Positions 19,554-27,840 of a stretch of DNA of 64,000 nucleotides are shown in pieces. A program made the position numbers and the translations under genes. The notes under the pieces were generated by a model. It made no database searches and was not told the DNA's origin. It was given only the letters and a program-made list of their open reading frames with translations. Within the stretch, counting starts at the first letter, position 1, and every line of letters starts with the position of its first letter. Origin of the DNA: Pelomonas sp963422775 (GTDB lineage Bacteria; Pseudomonadota; Gammaproteobacteria; Burkholderiales; Burkholderiaceae_C); contig CAUJSJ030000052.1 of NCBI GenBank assembly GCA_963422775.4, positions 35,481-99,480 of the forward strand, written 5' to 3'.

Positions 19554-20471
19554 CTACTTGCCGGCGGCCAGGAAGCCCTTGACCTCGCCGACCAGCCAGT
19601 CGGCATCGTCCCACATGAGGAAGTGGTAGCCGCGCTGGCTCATCACCACCTTGACGCCGCTCAGGCCGGCGTACTGGGTCTCGAAGATCTTCTGGGTGCT
19701 CTCCAGCGTCGAGCCCATGGGCTCGTAGGCCGCCCAGGCGCCGAGCACCAGCGTCGGCGCGGTGATCTTCGGCAGCAGCGGGCGCAGGTCGTCGGCCCAC
19801 AGCTCGGACATGGCCTGGGCAGAGGTCGCGCGGTCGCTGGCCAGGCTCCAGGCGTAGACACGCTCGTTGTTGGCTGGGGTGCGGCTCATGCCCATGGACC
19901 CCTGGCGGGCGCCGGCCTCCCACTGCTCCTTGCTGGCCGACTGCATCTGCTGGCGCATGGCCACGGCGGCGCCCTTGGCCGTCTCGGGCGTCATGCCGCG
20001 CAGGCCGGCCAGAAAGGGCAGGGAGTCGACGATGACGAGGCGCTCGATGCGGCCGGGCTTGTCGGCCGTGGCGGCCGCCATCTGCAGCGCCAGCACACCG
20101 CCCAGGCTGTGGCCCATGACGACAGGCTTGTCGAGCTTGCGGTCGTCCAGGTAGGCCAGCAGGCGGTCGCGCATGCCGTTCAGGAAGTTGTCCGTCGCCA
20201 CGGCCGGGGCGCCGGCAAAGCCGGGCAGCTGCACGATGTGGCATTGCACGCCGGGCTGCAGCGCCGCGCAGGTCTGGTCCCAAGTGGAGGCGGCGCTGTT
20301 CAGGCCCGGGATCATCAGCACCGGCCGGCCCTGGCCGACGACGTCGACGCGCAGGTCGCGGAACTCGGCCGGGGCCGCCGGGGCGGCTTGGCAGTTGCTC
20401 ACGTACAGCGCGGTTGCGATGCCGACGGCAGCACCGAACAGGCCCATCCAGGAACGCTTGCGGAACGACAT
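19554..20471 (-). CDS. exported alpha/beta-fold hydrolase
   Basis: About 305 residues from the ATG at 20471, chosen because GGAG lies 7 nt upstream; in-frame ATGs at 20483 and 20504 are alternatives. The N-terminus MSFRKRSWMGLFGAAVGIA and following ALYVSNCQAA look like a signal peptide or anchor. The hydrolase core shows PVLMIPGLNSAASTW (oxyanion region), the nucleophile elbow GHSLGG with Ser near residue 122, and a late GYHFLMWDD likely holding the catalytic His. Substrate is unknown. It is the first gene of the operon that continues into the LytS kinase (19 nt gap), LytTR regulator and phosphofructokinase. Confidence 0.87.
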   Translation of the reverse strand: MSFRKRSWMGLFGAAVGIATALYVSNCQAAPAAPAEFRDLRVDVVGQGRPVLMIPGLNSAASTWDQTCAALQPGVQCHIVQLPGFAGAPAVATDNFLNGMRDRLLAYLDDRKLDKPVVMGHSLGGVLALQMAAATADKPGRIERLVIVDSLPFLAGLRGMTPETAKGAAVAMRQQMQSASKEQWEAGARQGSMGMSRTPANNERVYAWSLASDRATSAQAMSELWADDLRPLLPKITAPTLVLGAWAAYEPMGSTLESTQKIFETQYAGLSGVKVVMSQRGYHFLMWDDADWLVGEVKGFLAAGK

Positions 20472-20603
20472 GCGGGTCTCCATCGAGGTTGTGATGAAAC
20501 GCATGTTGCCGGCGTTCCGGCGCGTAACCCGCTGCCGGATGACGAACGGCGAGCCGCGCGGACGAATGGCGAGCGGCCGGGGCGGGCGGGCCTGCTTGAG
20601 CCC

Positions 20604-21317
20604 TTACTTCAACCTTTGAGCCCAGTAGACCAGCACCTCGGTGCGCGGCTCGATGTCGGCGGGGCTGTAGGTGTAGGTGGGCACGACGTTGATCGCATCC
20701 ATCGTGTTCAGGCCAGAGATGATGCGGCCGAAGACGGCGTAGCCCGGGTTGGCAGCGCTCTGGTAGTCCAGGCTGGTGTTGTCCTGCACGTTGAAGAAGA
20801 ACTGGCTGGTCGCCGAGTCGGCGTCGCCGCGCCGGGCCATGGCGATGGTGCCGCGCAGGTTCGACAAGCCGTTGTTGCTCTCCAGCTTGATGGGCGCGTA
20901 CAGCGCGTTCTTGGTGACCATGCCCGACGTGTAGCCGCCGCCCTGGATGACGAAATCGCGGTCGACGCGGTGGATCAGCGTGTTCGTGTAGAAGCCCGCC
21001 GAGACGTATTTGTAGAAGTTGGCAACCGTCTGCGGCGAGTAGGTGTCGTAGAGCTCGACGACGATCTCGCCGCTGCTCGTCAGCATGCAGACCGTGCCCC
21101 ATTTGCTGGCTGCCGACGCGGCCAGGCCGGCCGCGCTGCAGGACAGCGTGGTGGGGTTCGGGTTGGGGTTGGGGCGCGGGACCTGCGTGCCGCCGCCACC
21201 CCCGCCACCGCCGCCGCCGCCACCGATCTCGACCTCCACGCCGCCGCCACAGGCGCTCAGCAGGGCGGCCGTGCCGAGGGCAAGCATCAGGGTGGCAAGG
21301 CGGGCGGGCAGGTGCAT
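20604..21317 (-). CDS. lipoprotein cyclophilin-type peptidyl-prolyl isomerase
   Basis: 237 residues from the ATG at 21317, which has GGAG 6 nt upstream. MHLPARLATLMLALGTAALLSAC is a lipoprotein signal with Cys23. A linker with twelve consecutive Gly and a PNPNPNP stretch connects to the cyclophilin domain (about 60-237), with FYTNTLIHRVDRDFVIQGG, ATSQFFFNVQDN and GYAVFGRIISGL. The Arg of HRV and the QFFFN strand of the active site are retained. It probably acts on periplasmic or envelope proteins. It is divergent from an FKBP-type lipoprotein isomerase 141 nt away. Confidence 0.9.
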   Translation of the reverse strand: MHLPARLATLMLALGTAALLSACGGGVEVEIGGGGGGGGGGGGTQVPRPNPNPNPTTLSCSAAGLAASAASKWGTVCMLTSSGEIVVELYDTYSPQTVANFYKYVSAGFYTNTLIHRVDRDFVIQGGGYTSGMVTKNALYAPIKLESNNGLSNLRGTIAMARRGDADSATSQFFFNVQDNTSLDYQSAANPGYAVFGRIISGLNTMDAINVVPTYTYSPADIEPRTEVLVYWAQRLK

Positions 21318-21397
21318 GACGATCTCCGTGGTCTGCTCGCTCAACGCCTGCGGCCGGGCCTTGTTGACTCTGCTTACAAGCGTTTACCTGCGATCGC

Positions 21398-21403
21398 TAT
21401 AGT
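21398..21403 (+). promoter_or_regulatory. possible -10 box of the FKBP gene
   Basis: TATAGT stands out in GC-rich DNA 55 nt upstream of the ATG at 21459. The -35 is unclear: CTTACA ends 19 nt upstream of it, and a better TTGACT at 21364-21369 is 28 nt away, which is too far. Confidence 0.3.
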
Positions 21404-21458
21404 CCGCGCCGCTGCCTACCGGTGGCGCTTCTTCCTCACACCTGCAGTTGACCCACCC

Positions 21459-21935
21459 ATGTCTTTCGCTCCCAACCGCCGTTTCGCCCTCCTGCTCGCC
21501 TCAAGCGCGCTCGTCGCCAGCCTCGGTCTCACCGCCTGCGGTGGCGGCGGGGGCAGCTCGGGCACACCCGCCAACACCGACCCCAATGGCTGGAATGCCG
21601 TGACTGCGCTGAAGGTCACCGACACGGCCGTCGGCACGGGTGCGACCGCCGTCGCGGGAAGCAAGGCAACGGTGAACTACACCGTCTGGATCTACGACGT
21701 GCGCGTCACCGACACCAAGGGCACGAAGATCGAGAGCGGCAACTTCCAGTTCACGCTCGGCACGAACCCGCTGCAGGTCATCACGGGCTTCGACCAGGGC
21801 GTCACGGGCATGAAGGTGGGCGGCAAGCGCACCCTCACGCTGCCGGCGAGCCTGGCCTACGGCGCCACTGGCCAGGGCCAGATCCCGGGCGGCGCGGCGC
21901 TCGTCTTCGACGTCGAGCTGACCGCGGTCAACTGA
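21459..21935 (+). CDS. lipoprotein FKBP-type peptidyl-prolyl isomerase
   Basis: 158 residues. The signal ends LGLTAC with Cys27, followed by GGGGGSSG. The FKBP domain covers about 50-158, with VNYTVWIYDV, FQFTLGTNPLQVITGFDQGVTGMKVGGKRTLTLPASLAYG and GAALVFDVELTAV. The family's VI-GFDQG and GG-R-L-P-LAYG signatures are intact. The 3' end overlaps that of panC by 8 bp in convergent orientation. A partner role with the divergent cyclophilin in envelope protein folding is plausible. Confidence 0.93.
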   Translation: MSFAPNRRFALLLASSALVASLGLTACGGGGGSSGTPANTDPNGWNAVTALKVTDTAVGTGATAVAGSKATVNYTVWIYDVRVTDTKGTKIESGNFQFTLGTNPLQVITGFDQGVTGMKVGGKRTLTLPASLAYGATGQGQIPGGAALVFDVELTAVN

Positions 21936-22764
21936 CCTCGAGGTTGTCGATGAGCCGGGTGCTGCCCAGCCGGGCGGCACCCAGCGCAACCAGAGGCTGG
22001 CCTTCAGCGGCTGCTCCGAGGTCGTGCTGGCTGCGCAGCGTCAGGTAGTCCGGCGCCCAGCCGGCATCGCGCAGCGATTGCAGCGCGTCGGCCTCCATCG
22101 CCGCCAGATCACGCTCGCCGGCCTGCCAGCGGGCGATCAGTGCTTTCAGCGTGCGCGACAGGCGCAGCGCTTCCGCTTTCTCGGCCTCGCTCAAATAGCC
22201 GTTGCGGGATGACAGCGCCAGGCCTTCCTCGTTGCGGCGCGTCTCGCCGCCGTAGATCTCGATCGGCAGCGCCATCTGCGCCGTCATGCGGCGCAGCACC
22301 ATCAGCTGCTGGTAGTCCTTCTTGCCGAACACGGCCAGCGTCGGCTGCACGATGTTGAAGAGCTTGTGCACGACCGTGCACACGCCGGTGAAGAAGCCGG
22401 GACGGAAATGGCCTTCGAGGATGTCGGCCAGCTCAGGGGGCGGGACCACCTTGTAGCCCTGGGGCTCGGGGTAGAGCTCCTTCTCCGATGGCGCAAAAAC
22501 GATGTCGCAGCCGGCGCCGTCCAGCAGTTCGCAGTCGCGCGCCAACGTGCGCGGGTAGGTGTCAAAGTCCTCGTGCGGCGCGAACTGCAGGCGGTTCACG
22601 AAGATGCTCGCGACGACCGCGCCCGCAGGGCCGACCAGCTCGCGGGCCTGCGTCACCAGGGCGAGGTGACCCTCGTGCAGATTGCCCATCGTCGGCACGA
22701 AGCCGCGTTGGCGGTGGATGGCGAGCGCGTCGCGGAGCTCAGGGATGGTGTGGATGACTTGCAT
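21928..22764 (-). CDS. panC: pantothenate synthetase
   Basis: 278 residues. PanC condenses pantoate with beta-alanine using ATP to make pantothenate (vitamin B5). The nucleotidyl-transferase signature is seen as PTMGNLHEGHLALV near the start, then FVNRLQFAPHEDFDTYPRT, the FFTGVCTVVHKLFNIVQP segment, KKDYQQL and LSSRNGYLS. The ATG at 22764 lies 2 nt after the panB stop, so the two form an operon in the order panB-panC. Confidence 0.97.
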   Translation of the reverse strand: MQVIHTIPELRDALAIHRQRGFVPTMGNLHEGHLALVTQARELVGPAGAVVASIFVNRLQFAPHEDFDTYPRTLARDCELLDGAGCDIVFAPSEKELYPEPQGYKVVPPPELADILEGHFRPGFFTGVCTVVHKLFNIVQPTLAVFGKKDYQQLMVLRRMTAQMALPIEIYGGETRRNEEGLALSSRNGYLSEAEKAEALRLSRTLKALIARWQAGERDLAAMEADALQSLRDAGWAPDYLTLRSQHDLGAAAEGQPLVALGAARLGSTRLIDNLEVS

Positions 22765-22766
22765 GG

Positions 22767-23573
22767 TCAGAACCCGTGCACCTCGTTCACCGGGAACGTC
22801 TTGGCCTTCACCTCGTCCACATAGCCCTTCACCGCGGCCAGCACGGAGTCCTTGCCGGCCATGAAGTCCTTGACGAAGCGCGGCTTGCGGCCGGGCGTGA
22901 TGTTGAGCATGTCGTGCAGCACCAGCACCTGGCCCGAGCAGTCCACGCCCGCGCCGATGCCGATGACAGGGACCGACGACGCAGCGGTGATCTCTGCAGC
23001 CAGCGCAGCCGGCACCATCTCGTACAGCAGCATGGCCGCGCCGGCGTCGATCAGCTCCTGCGACTCGCGCTTGATGCGCGCCGCGCCGGCTTCGTCGCGG
23101 CCCTGCACCTTGAAGCCGCCCAGCGCATTGACCGTCTGCGGTGTGAAGCCGAGGTGGCAGCAGACCGGGATGCCGCGCTCGCTGATGAAGCGCACGGTTT
23201 CGGCCGTCCAGCCGCCGCCTTCGAGCTTGACCATGTGGGCGCCGGCCTTCACCAGCGCGGCCGAGCTCTTCCAGGCCTCTTCCTTGCTCACGTGATAGCT
23301 GTCGAAGGGCAGGTCCGCAATGATCCAGGCCCACTTGTGGCCGCGCGACACGCAGAAGGTGTGATAGACCATGTCCTCCAGGCTGACGGGCGCCGTGGAG
23401 CCGCGGCCTTGCAGCACATTGCCCAGGGAATCGCCGATCAGCAGGATGTCGACACCGGCTTCGTCCAGCAGGCTCGCGAAGGCCGCGTCGTAGCAGGTCA
23501 GCATCGCGATCTTCTCGCCGCTGGCGTGCATCTGCGCCAGGCGCGGCAGGGTCATCGGCTTGCGGTCAGTCAT
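22767..23573 (-). CDS. panB: 3-methyl-2-oxobutanoate hydroxymethyltransferase
   Basis: 268 residues, the normal length. PanB makes ketopantoate from alpha-ketoisovalerate and methylene-tetrahydrofolate, the first committed step of pantothenate synthesis. Motifs include MLTCYDAAFASLLDEAG, DILLIGDSLGNVLQG, the VKLEGGG metal/substrate segment, HLGFTPQ and IGIGAGVDCSGQVLVLHDML. It is divergent from oxyR with 64 nt between start codons. Confidence 0.97.
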   Translation of the reverse strand: MTDRKPMTLPRLAQMHASGEKIAMLTCYDAAFASLLDEAGVDILLIGDSLGNVLQGRGSTAPVSLEDMVYHTFCVSRGHKWAWIIADLPFDSYHVSKEEAWKSSAALVKAGAHMVKLEGGGWTAETVRFISERGIPVCCHLGFTPQTVNALGGFKVQGRDEAGAARIKRESQELIDAGAAMLLYEMVPAALAAEITAASSVPVIGIGAGVDCSGQVLVLHDMLNITPGRKPRFVKDFMAGKDSVLAAVKGYVDEVKAKTFPVNEVHGF

Positions 23574-23637
23574 GGCAGTTTCCTGGTGAAAACCCTGGGG
23601 CTGCCCCCGAGGCGGCCGCAGTGTAGCGTTCGCCCCT

Positions 23638-24561
23638 ATGACCCTGACAGAACTGCGCTACATCGTCGCCGTCGCCCGCGAGCGCCATTTCGGCCGCGCG
23701 GCGGAGGCCTGCTTCGTGTCGCAGCCGACGCTGTCCGTCGCCATCAAGAAGCTGGAAGAAGAGCTGGACCTGAAGATCTTCGAGCGCGGCGGCAGCGAGG
23801 TGTCGGTGACGCTGCTGGGCGACGAGATCGTGCGCCAGGCGCAATCGGTGCTGGACCAGGCCGGCGCCATCAAGGAGATCGCCAAGCGCGGCAAGGACCC
23901 GGTGGCCGGCGCGCTGCGACTGGGCATCATTTACACGATCGGGCCCTACCTGCTGCCCGAGCTGGTCAAGCACACCATCGATCTCTACCCGCAGATGCCG
24001 CTGATGCTGCAGGAGAACTTCACGGTGAAGCTGCTGGAGATGCTGCGCACCGGCGAGCTGGACTGCGCCATCATGGCCGAGCCGTTTCCTGAAGCGGGCC
24101 TGGCCACGGCTCAGCTCTACGACGAGCCCTTCCTTGTCGCGCTGCCGGCCGTGCATCCGCTGGCCACGCGGGACAGCATCTCCGCCGAGGAGCTCAAGCG
24201 CGAGACCATGTTGCTGCTGGGCACCGGCCACTGTTTTCGCGACCATGTGCTGGAGGTCTGCCCCGAGTTCGCGCGCTTCTCCAGCGACGCCGAGGGCATA
24301 CGCCGCAGCTTCGAGGGCTCGTCGCTGGAAACCATCAAGCACATGGTCGCCTCGGGCATGGGCGTCACCGTGGTGCCTGCCCTCTCCGTGCCCAAGGACG
24401 GCACACCCCATCTGCGCTTCGTGCCTTTCAGCGACCCCATCCCGACGCGCCGCGTCGTGCTCGCCTGGCGGCGCAGCTTCACGCGCTACGAGGCCATCGC
24501 GGCGCTGCGCAATGCCATCTACGCCTGCCAGCTGGACGGGGTCGAAAGGCTGTCGCAATAA
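23638..24561 (+). CDS. oxyR: hydrogen peroxide sensor, LysR-type regulator OxyR
   Basis: 307 residues. The N-terminal winged helix reads MTLTELRYIVAVARERHFGRAAEACFVSQPTLSVAIKKLE. The sensor cysteines fall at residues 199 (GTGHCFRDH) and 208 (LEVCPE), the same numbers as the disulfide pair of E. coli OxyR. The effector domain also has ETIKHMVASGMGVTVVP. It is expected to activate katG and dps, both of which are downstream in this window. A ParA-like gene lies between it and katG. Confidence 0.96.
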   Translation: MTLTELRYIVAVARERHFGRAAEACFVSQPTLSVAIKKLEEELDLKIFERGGSEVSVTLLGDEIVRQAQSVLDQAGAIKEIAKRGKDPVAGALRLGIIYTIGPYLLPELVKHTIDLYPQMPLMLQENFTVKLLEMLRTGELDCAIMAEPFPEAGLATAQLYDEPFLVALPAVHPLATRDSISAEELKRETMLLLGTGHCFRDHVLEVCPEFARFSSDAEGIRRSFEGSSLETIKHMVASGMGVTVVPALSVPKDGTPHLRFVPFSDPIPTRRVVLAWRRSFTRYEAIAALRNAIYACQLDGVERLSQ

Positions 24562-24634
24562 GGGCAAGCCGGTTGGATTGCTGCGTCGCACAATACGCGC
24601 CAACTCCCCCAGCGCGCCCCAGGCGCCTTCCGCC

Positions 24635-25357
24635 ATGAGCCCTCCTCCTGTCGACACCAGCGCCGGTGCCATCCATTTCGTGGGTGGTGAAAAGGGCGGC
24701 GTGGGCAAGTCGCTGCTGTCGCGCCTGCTGGCGCAATACCTCATCGACCAGGCCATCCCCTTCACCGGCTTCGACACCGACCGCTCGCATGGCGCGCTGC
24801 TGCGCTTCTATGCCGACTACGCCTCGCCCGCGCTGGTGGACAACTTCGAGGCGCTGGATGCCATCGTCGAGACCGCGCTGGCCGAGCCGGGCCGGCGCGT
24901 GCTGGTGGACCTGGCCGCGCAGACGCATGCGCCGCTGGCGCGCTGGATGGACGAATCCGGCGTGCTGGACCTGGCCGCCGAGGCCGGCGTGGCCGTGCGC
25001 TACTGGCATGTGATGGACGCCGGGCGCGACTCGGTGGGCCTGCTGGCCCGCCTGCTCGACCGCTTCGGTGACCGGCTCGACTATGTGCTGGTGCTGAACC
25101 AGCTGCGCGGCGACGACTTCTCGCAGCTGGAGCGCTCCGGCCAGCTCGCCCGCGCCGAAGCGCTGGGCGCCCGCACCATGGCGCTCAAGCATCTGCAGGA
25201 CGCCGTGCTGCGCAAGATCGACGCGGCGGACGCCAGCTTCTGGTCGGCCCGCAACGCGTCCAGCGGCGAGGGTGCCAAGCTGGGCCTGCTGGAGCGCCAG
25301 CGCCTGCGCGTCTGGCTGGCCCAGGTCGAAGCCGAGCTGGCGCGGCTGGGCGTTTAG
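24635..25357 (+). CDS. ParA/MinD-like P-loop ATPase
   Basis: 240 residues. The deviant Walker A motif GEKGGVGKS (residues 18-26) and FTGFDTDRSHG identify the SIMIBI ParA/MinD/ArsA-type fold; RRVLVDLAAQTHAP corresponds to Walker B. The C-terminal half (YWHVMDAGRDSVGLLARLLDR, YVLVLNQLRGDDF) is less conserved. There is no ParB gene or parS-like site nearby, so chromosome partition is unlikely; positioning or transport of another cell component is possible. It starts 73 nt after oxyR on the same strand. Confidence 0.85.
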   Translation: MSPPPVDTSAGAIHFVGGEKGGVGKSLLSRLLAQYLIDQAIPFTGFDTDRSHGALLRFYADYASPALVDNFEALDAIVETALAEPGRRVLVDLAAQTHAPLARWMDESGVLDLAAEAGVAVRYWHVMDAGRDSVGLLARLLDRFGDRLDYVLVLNQLRGDDFSQLERSGQLARAEALGARTMALKHLQDAVLRKIDAADASFWSARNASSGEGAKLGLLERQRLRVWLAQVEAELARLGV

Positions 25358-25394
25358 GGCCAGACGGTGCAACATCGGGCGCCGAGCCGCGCTC

Positions 25395-25455
25395 GATGAT
25401 GATTTTGGCTATTGGTAGATTAGTTCTATTCAAAGCCAAAACTCAATAGTCATCA
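25395..25455 (+). promoter_or_regulatory. AT-rich katG control region with inverted repeat
   Basis: An AT-rich island in GC-rich DNA. TTTTGGCTATTG (25403-25414) and CAAAGCCAAAA (25431-25441) form an inverted repeat, with ATGATGA at the left and TCATCAT at the right giving further symmetry. Within it GTAG-N7-CTAT (25415-25429) resembles half of the OxyR ATAG-N7-CTAT pattern. TTGGCT-N16-TATTCA (25405-25432) could be a weak activated promoter. Binding by OxyR is inferred from gene context. Confidence 0.45.
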
Positions 25456-25491
25456 TTAAGCTTCGGTCTCCCCCAGACACCAGGAGCAGAC

Positions 25492-27651
25492 ATGAGCGAT
25501 CCGACCCCCGCGGGCAAGTGCCCCTTCCACCATGCCGCCGGCAGCGGCACCAGCAACCGGGACTGGTGGCCCAACCAGCTGCGCGTCGACCTGCTGAACC
25601 AGCATTCGAGCAAGTCCAATCCGCTCGGCGACGGGTTCAACTACGCGGAGGCCTTCGCCAAGCTCGACTACAAGGCGCTCAAGGCCGACCTCGTCAAGCT
25701 GATGACCGACAGCCAGGACTGGTGGCCGGCCGACTTCGGCCACTACGGCCCGCAGATGGTCCGCATGGCCTGGCACGCGGCCGGCACCTACCGCACCACC
25801 GATGGCCGCGGCGGCGGCGGGCGCGGCCAGCAGCGCTTCGCGCCGCTGAACTCCTGGCCCGACAACGTCAACATCGACAAGAGCCGCCGCCTGCTCTGGC
25901 CCATCAAGCAGAAGTACGGCCAGGCCATCTCCTGGGCCGACCTCTTCATCCTGGCCGGCAATGTGGCGCTGGAGTCCATGGGCTTTCGCACCCTGGGCTT
26001 CGCCGGCGGCCGCGAGGACGTCTGGGAGCCCGACATGGACGTGGCCTGGGGCGCCGAAACCAAGTGGCTGGCCGATGACAAGCGCTTCGAGGGCGACCGC
26101 AACCTCGTCGCCAGCGTTGGCGCGACGCATATGGGCCTGATCTACGTGAACCCCGAAGGCCCCAACGCCAGCGGCGACTACCTGGCCGCGGCCAAGGACA
26201 TCCGCGCCACCTTCGGCCGCATGGCCATGGACGACGAGGAGACCGTCGCGCTGATCGCTGGCGGCCACACCTTCGGCAAGGCCCACGGCGCCGCGCCCGA
26301 GCATCACAAGGGCCTGGAGCCCGAAGGTGCCAGCATCGAGTCCCAGGGCCTGGGCTGGACCAGCGGCTTCGGCGGCGGCCATGGCAAGGACACCATCTCC
26401 AGCGGCCTGGAAGTCACCTGGACCCAGACGCCGGCGCAGTGGAGCAACCACTTCTTCGACAACCTGTTCAAGTTCGAATGGGAGGCCACCACCTCGCCGG
26501 CCGGCGCCAAGCAATGGGTGGCCAAGGACGCGCCCGAGGACATCCCCGACGCTCACATCCCGGGCAAGTTCCACAAGCCCACCATGCTGACGACCGACCT
26601 GACGCTGCGCTTCGACCCCGAGTTCGGCAAGATCTCGCAGCGCTTCCGCGGCGACCCCCAGGCCTTCGCCAACGCCTTCGCCCGCGCCTGGTTCAAGCTG
26701 ACCCACCGCGACATGGGCCCCAAGGCGCGCTACCTCGGCCCCGAGGTGCCGCAGGAAGACCTGATCTGGCAGGACCCCCTGCCCGCGCCCAGCCTCCACC
26801 CCAGCCCCGGCGACATCGCCGACCTGAAGGCCAGGATCGCCGCCTCGGGCCTGTCCGTCGGTGACCTCGTCGCCGTCGCCTGGGCCTCGGCCTCGACCTT
26901 CCGCGGCGGCGACAAGCGCGGTGGTGCCAATGGCGCCCGCCTGGCGCTGGCACCGCAGACGGACTGGGCCGTCAACAAGCCGGCCGTGCAGGCCCTGCCC
27001 ACGCTGATGGAGATCCAGCGGGCCTCGGGCAAGGCCTCGCTGGCCGATGTCCTCGTGCTGGCCGGCGTCGTCGGCATCGAGCAGGCCGCCAAGGCGGCAG
27101 GCGTGTCGGTCGAAGTGCCCTTCACGCCGGGCCGCGTCGATGCCACCCAGGCCGAGACCGACGTCGAGTCCTTCGCCCCGCTCGAGCCCCTGGCCGACGG
27201 CTTCCGCAACTACAGCAAGGGCAATCTGGGCGCCTCCACCGAGGCCCTGCTGATCGACCGCGCCCAGCTGCTGACGCTGACCGCGCCCGAGCTGACCGCC
27301 CTGGTCGGCGGCCTGCGCGTGCTGGGCACCAATGCCGACGGCAGCAAGCATGGCGTGCTGACCGACAAGCCCGGCACGCTGAGCAACGACTTCTTCGTCC
27401 AGCTGCTCGACATGGGCACGGTCTGGAAGCCGACGGACGCCACGGCCGAGATCTTCGAAGGCCGCGACCGCAAGACCGGCGCCGTCAAGTACACCGGCAC
27501 GCGCGCCGACCTGATCTTCGGCAGCAACTCCGTGCTGCGCGCCTATGCCGAGGTCTATGCCAGCGCCGACGGCAAGGACAAGTTCGTCAAGGACTTCGTC
27601 GCCGCCTGGACCAAGGTCATGAACCTCGACCGTTTCGACATTCACGCCTGA
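25492..27651 (+). CDS. katG: catalase-peroxidase KatG
   Basis: 719 residues, typical length for the two-domain enzyme. KatG is a haem enzyme that removes hydrogen peroxide. The distal triad is Arg91-Trp94-His95 in RMAWHAAGTYR. The proximal haem ligand is His259 in AGGHTFGKAHG. The Trp94-Tyr218-Met244 crosslink partners are all present (MGLIYVNPEGP, RMAMDDEE). AGGAG ends 5 nt before the ATG. An AT-rich control region lies upstream, and a 34-aa membrane ORF follows 14 nt after the stop. Regulation by the nearby OxyR is likely. Confidence 0.98.
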   Translation: MSDPTPAGKCPFHHAAGSGTSNRDWWPNQLRVDLLNQHSSKSNPLGDGFNYAEAFAKLDYKALKADLVKLMTDSQDWWPADFGHYGPQMVRMAWHAAGTYRTTDGRGGGGRGQQRFAPLNSWPDNVNIDKSRRLLWPIKQKYGQAISWADLFILAGNVALESMGFRTLGFAGGREDVWEPDMDVAWGAETKWLADDKRFEGDRNLVASVGATHMGLIYVNPEGPNASGDYLAAAKDIRATFGRMAMDDEETVALIAGGHTFGKAHGAAPEHHKGLEPEGASIESQGLGWTSGFGGGHGKDTISSGLEVTWTQTPAQWSNHFFDNLFKFEWEATTSPAGAKQWVAKDAPEDIPDAHIPGKFHKPTMLTTDLTLRFDPEFGKISQRFRGDPQAFANAFARAWFKLTHRDMGPKARYLGPEVPQEDLIWQDPLPAPSLHPSPGDIADLKARIAASGLSVGDLVAVAWASASTFRGGDKRGGANGARLALAPQTDWAVNKPAVQALPTLMEIQRASGKASLADVLVLAGVVGIEQAAKAAGVSVEVPFTPGRVDATQAETDVESFAPLEPLADGFRNYSKGNLGASTEALLIDRAQLLTLTAPELTALVGGLRVLGTNADGSKHGVLTDKPGTLSNDFFVQLLDMGTVWKPTDATAEIFEGRDRKTGAVKYTGTRADLIFGSNSVLRAYAEVYASADGKDKFVKDFVAAWTKVMNLDRFDIHA

Positions 27652-27665
27652 GGGAGGGCCGCACG

Positions 27666-27770
27666 ATGAAGCAAGTTGCACGCACCGCCCGGCGCGGCTT
27701 CGGCTGGTTTGTCTTCGCCAGCGGCAGCCTGGTGTCCCTGGCACTGATGAGCCGCTGGCTGGGTCATTGA
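27666..27770 (+). CDS. 34-aa single-helix membrane peptide downstream of katG
   Basis: The ORF begins MKQVARTARRGFGWFVF and ends MSRWLGH. It has a positively charged N-terminus followed by one hydrophobic helix of about 18 residues (FGWFVFASGSLVSLALM). GAGGGAGGG lies about 9 nt upstream of the ATG, and it follows the katG stop by 14 nt, so it would be cotranscribed. No family is recognised. Its reality rests on the ribosome binding site, position and composition. Confidence 0.5.
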   Translation: MKQVARTARRGFGWFVFASGSLVSLALMSRWLGH

Positions 27771-27840
27771 GCGGCTTTCAACTCTGAATCAGACGAAATC
27801 AGGGCCAATTCAGGACGGTCAGCGGAGCAATCCGCAGGAT

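Noticed and set aside
21361..21403. TTGACT/TATAGT as a full sigma-70 promoter of the FKBP gene
   Set aside because: The 28-nt spacer is far beyond the usable range, so only the -10 box is listed.
24635..25357. ParA-like gene as evidence for a plasmid or chromosome partition locus
   Set aside because: No ParB gene, no parS-type repeats and no replication gene nearby.
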